Positions 63,971 to 64,000 of a stretch of DNA of 64,000 bases are shown here, piece after piece. Each line of letters begins with the position of its first letter. Position 1 is the stretch's first letter. Below the pieces are notes generated by a model, which had not been told where the DNA came from, made no database searches, and was given only the letters and a program-made list of their open reading frames with translations. This DNA comes from Bdellovibrionota bacterium (GTDB lineage Bacteria; Bdellovibrionota; Bdellovibrionia; Bdellovibrionales; Bdellovibrionaceae): contig CAUJGP010000032.1 in assembly GCA_963170155.1 (NCBI GenBank), positions 1-64,000 of the forward strand. Reading direction: 5' to 3'. Made by a program: the position numbers and the translations under genes.

Positions 63971-64000
63971 ATGCTAACTTGGCAAAGATTCATCACGTCA
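63971..64000 (+). CDS. start of a gene cut by the window edge
   Basis: ATG at 63971 opens a frame M-L-T-W-Q-R-F-I-T-S that runs off the end. It begins two bases after the FecR/Ig-like stop, which suggests an operon. GGTGAATTAAAA upstream offers a modest site. Product unknown. Confidence 0.4.
   Translation, partial: MLTWQRFITS

Noticed and set aside
1-64000. CRISPR arrays, tRNA or rRNA genes, prophage or conjugative modules
   Set aside because: No regularly spaced repeats, cloverleaf-like segments, rRNA cores or phage structural genes were noticed; apart from the IS end the window looks chromosomal.

Overview
The window is gene-dense, AT-rich chromosomal DNA (roughly 40% GC by eye) from a Gram-negative bacterium. 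Lgt, LolD-type export genes, outer-membrane barrel proteins, lipoproteins and complex I genes all point to a double-membrane envelope. The mixture of an FHA-GGDEF diguanylate cyclase laid out like DgcB of Bdellovibrio, PEGA-domain Ser/Thr kinase, TIGR03545/TIGR03546 pair, RNase Y family protein, fused NuoCD, M14 and subtilisin proteases and many secreted proteins without clear homologues suggests a member of the Bdellovibrionota (a predatory or formerly 'deltaproteobacterial' lineage). That assignment is inference; no rRNA gene is present.

Layout. 1-140: end of an IS3-type insertion sequence. 179-3477: accessory-looking genes, including a haem-oxygenase-like diiron enzyme divergent from a GNAT-fold protein, an unknown protein preceded by a 26-codon ORF, and a winged-helix regulator. 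3660-11487 (minus): a tryptophanase/tyrosine phenol-lyase, then the peripheral-arm complex I operon nuoB-CD-E-F-G-I. 11868-19106 (plus): secreted subtilase, a coiled-coil protein coupled to a metallophosphoesterase, the FHA-GGDEF protein, a Cys-rich protein and a secreted M14 carboxypeptidase. 19193-25282 (minus): livJHMGF branched-chain amino acid ABC transporter, pfkA and an HU gene. 25469-39131: lipoprotein, lgt, ppa, DUF502, a conserved unknown, photolyase and epimerase, small Cys-rich secreted protein, amidase, TIGR03545/03546, outer-membrane proteins and coaE. 39200-43162 (plus): PEGA Ser/Thr kinase and long-chain acyl-CoA synthetase. 43204-47219 (minus): tesA-ybbA-ybbP-like operon. 47433-57704: polA, nadE, ybeY, greB, then 5-formyl-THF cyclo-ligase, rny and ferredoxin. 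57709-61806 (minus): two large exported proteins. 62121-64000: a FecR/Ig-like protein and the first codons of another gene.

The most notable observations are: (1) a two-gene operon for exported proteins, one with an R-S-ExE ADP-ribosyltransferase signature and the other with a purine-nucleoside-phosphorylase-like domain, a candidate undescribed effector pair; (2) an RNase Y homologue that keeps its membrane anchor, coiled coil and KH domain but has lost every HD-domain metal/catalytic residue I can align, so it is probably a pseudo-nuclease; (3) a diiron-oxidase-like enzyme beside a GNAT-fold acyltransferase, a possible small-molecule pathway; (4) a DNA polymerase I whose proofreading exonuclease motifs are gone. 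Start codons were chosen from ribosome-binding sites and overlaps where these disagreed with the longest frame.
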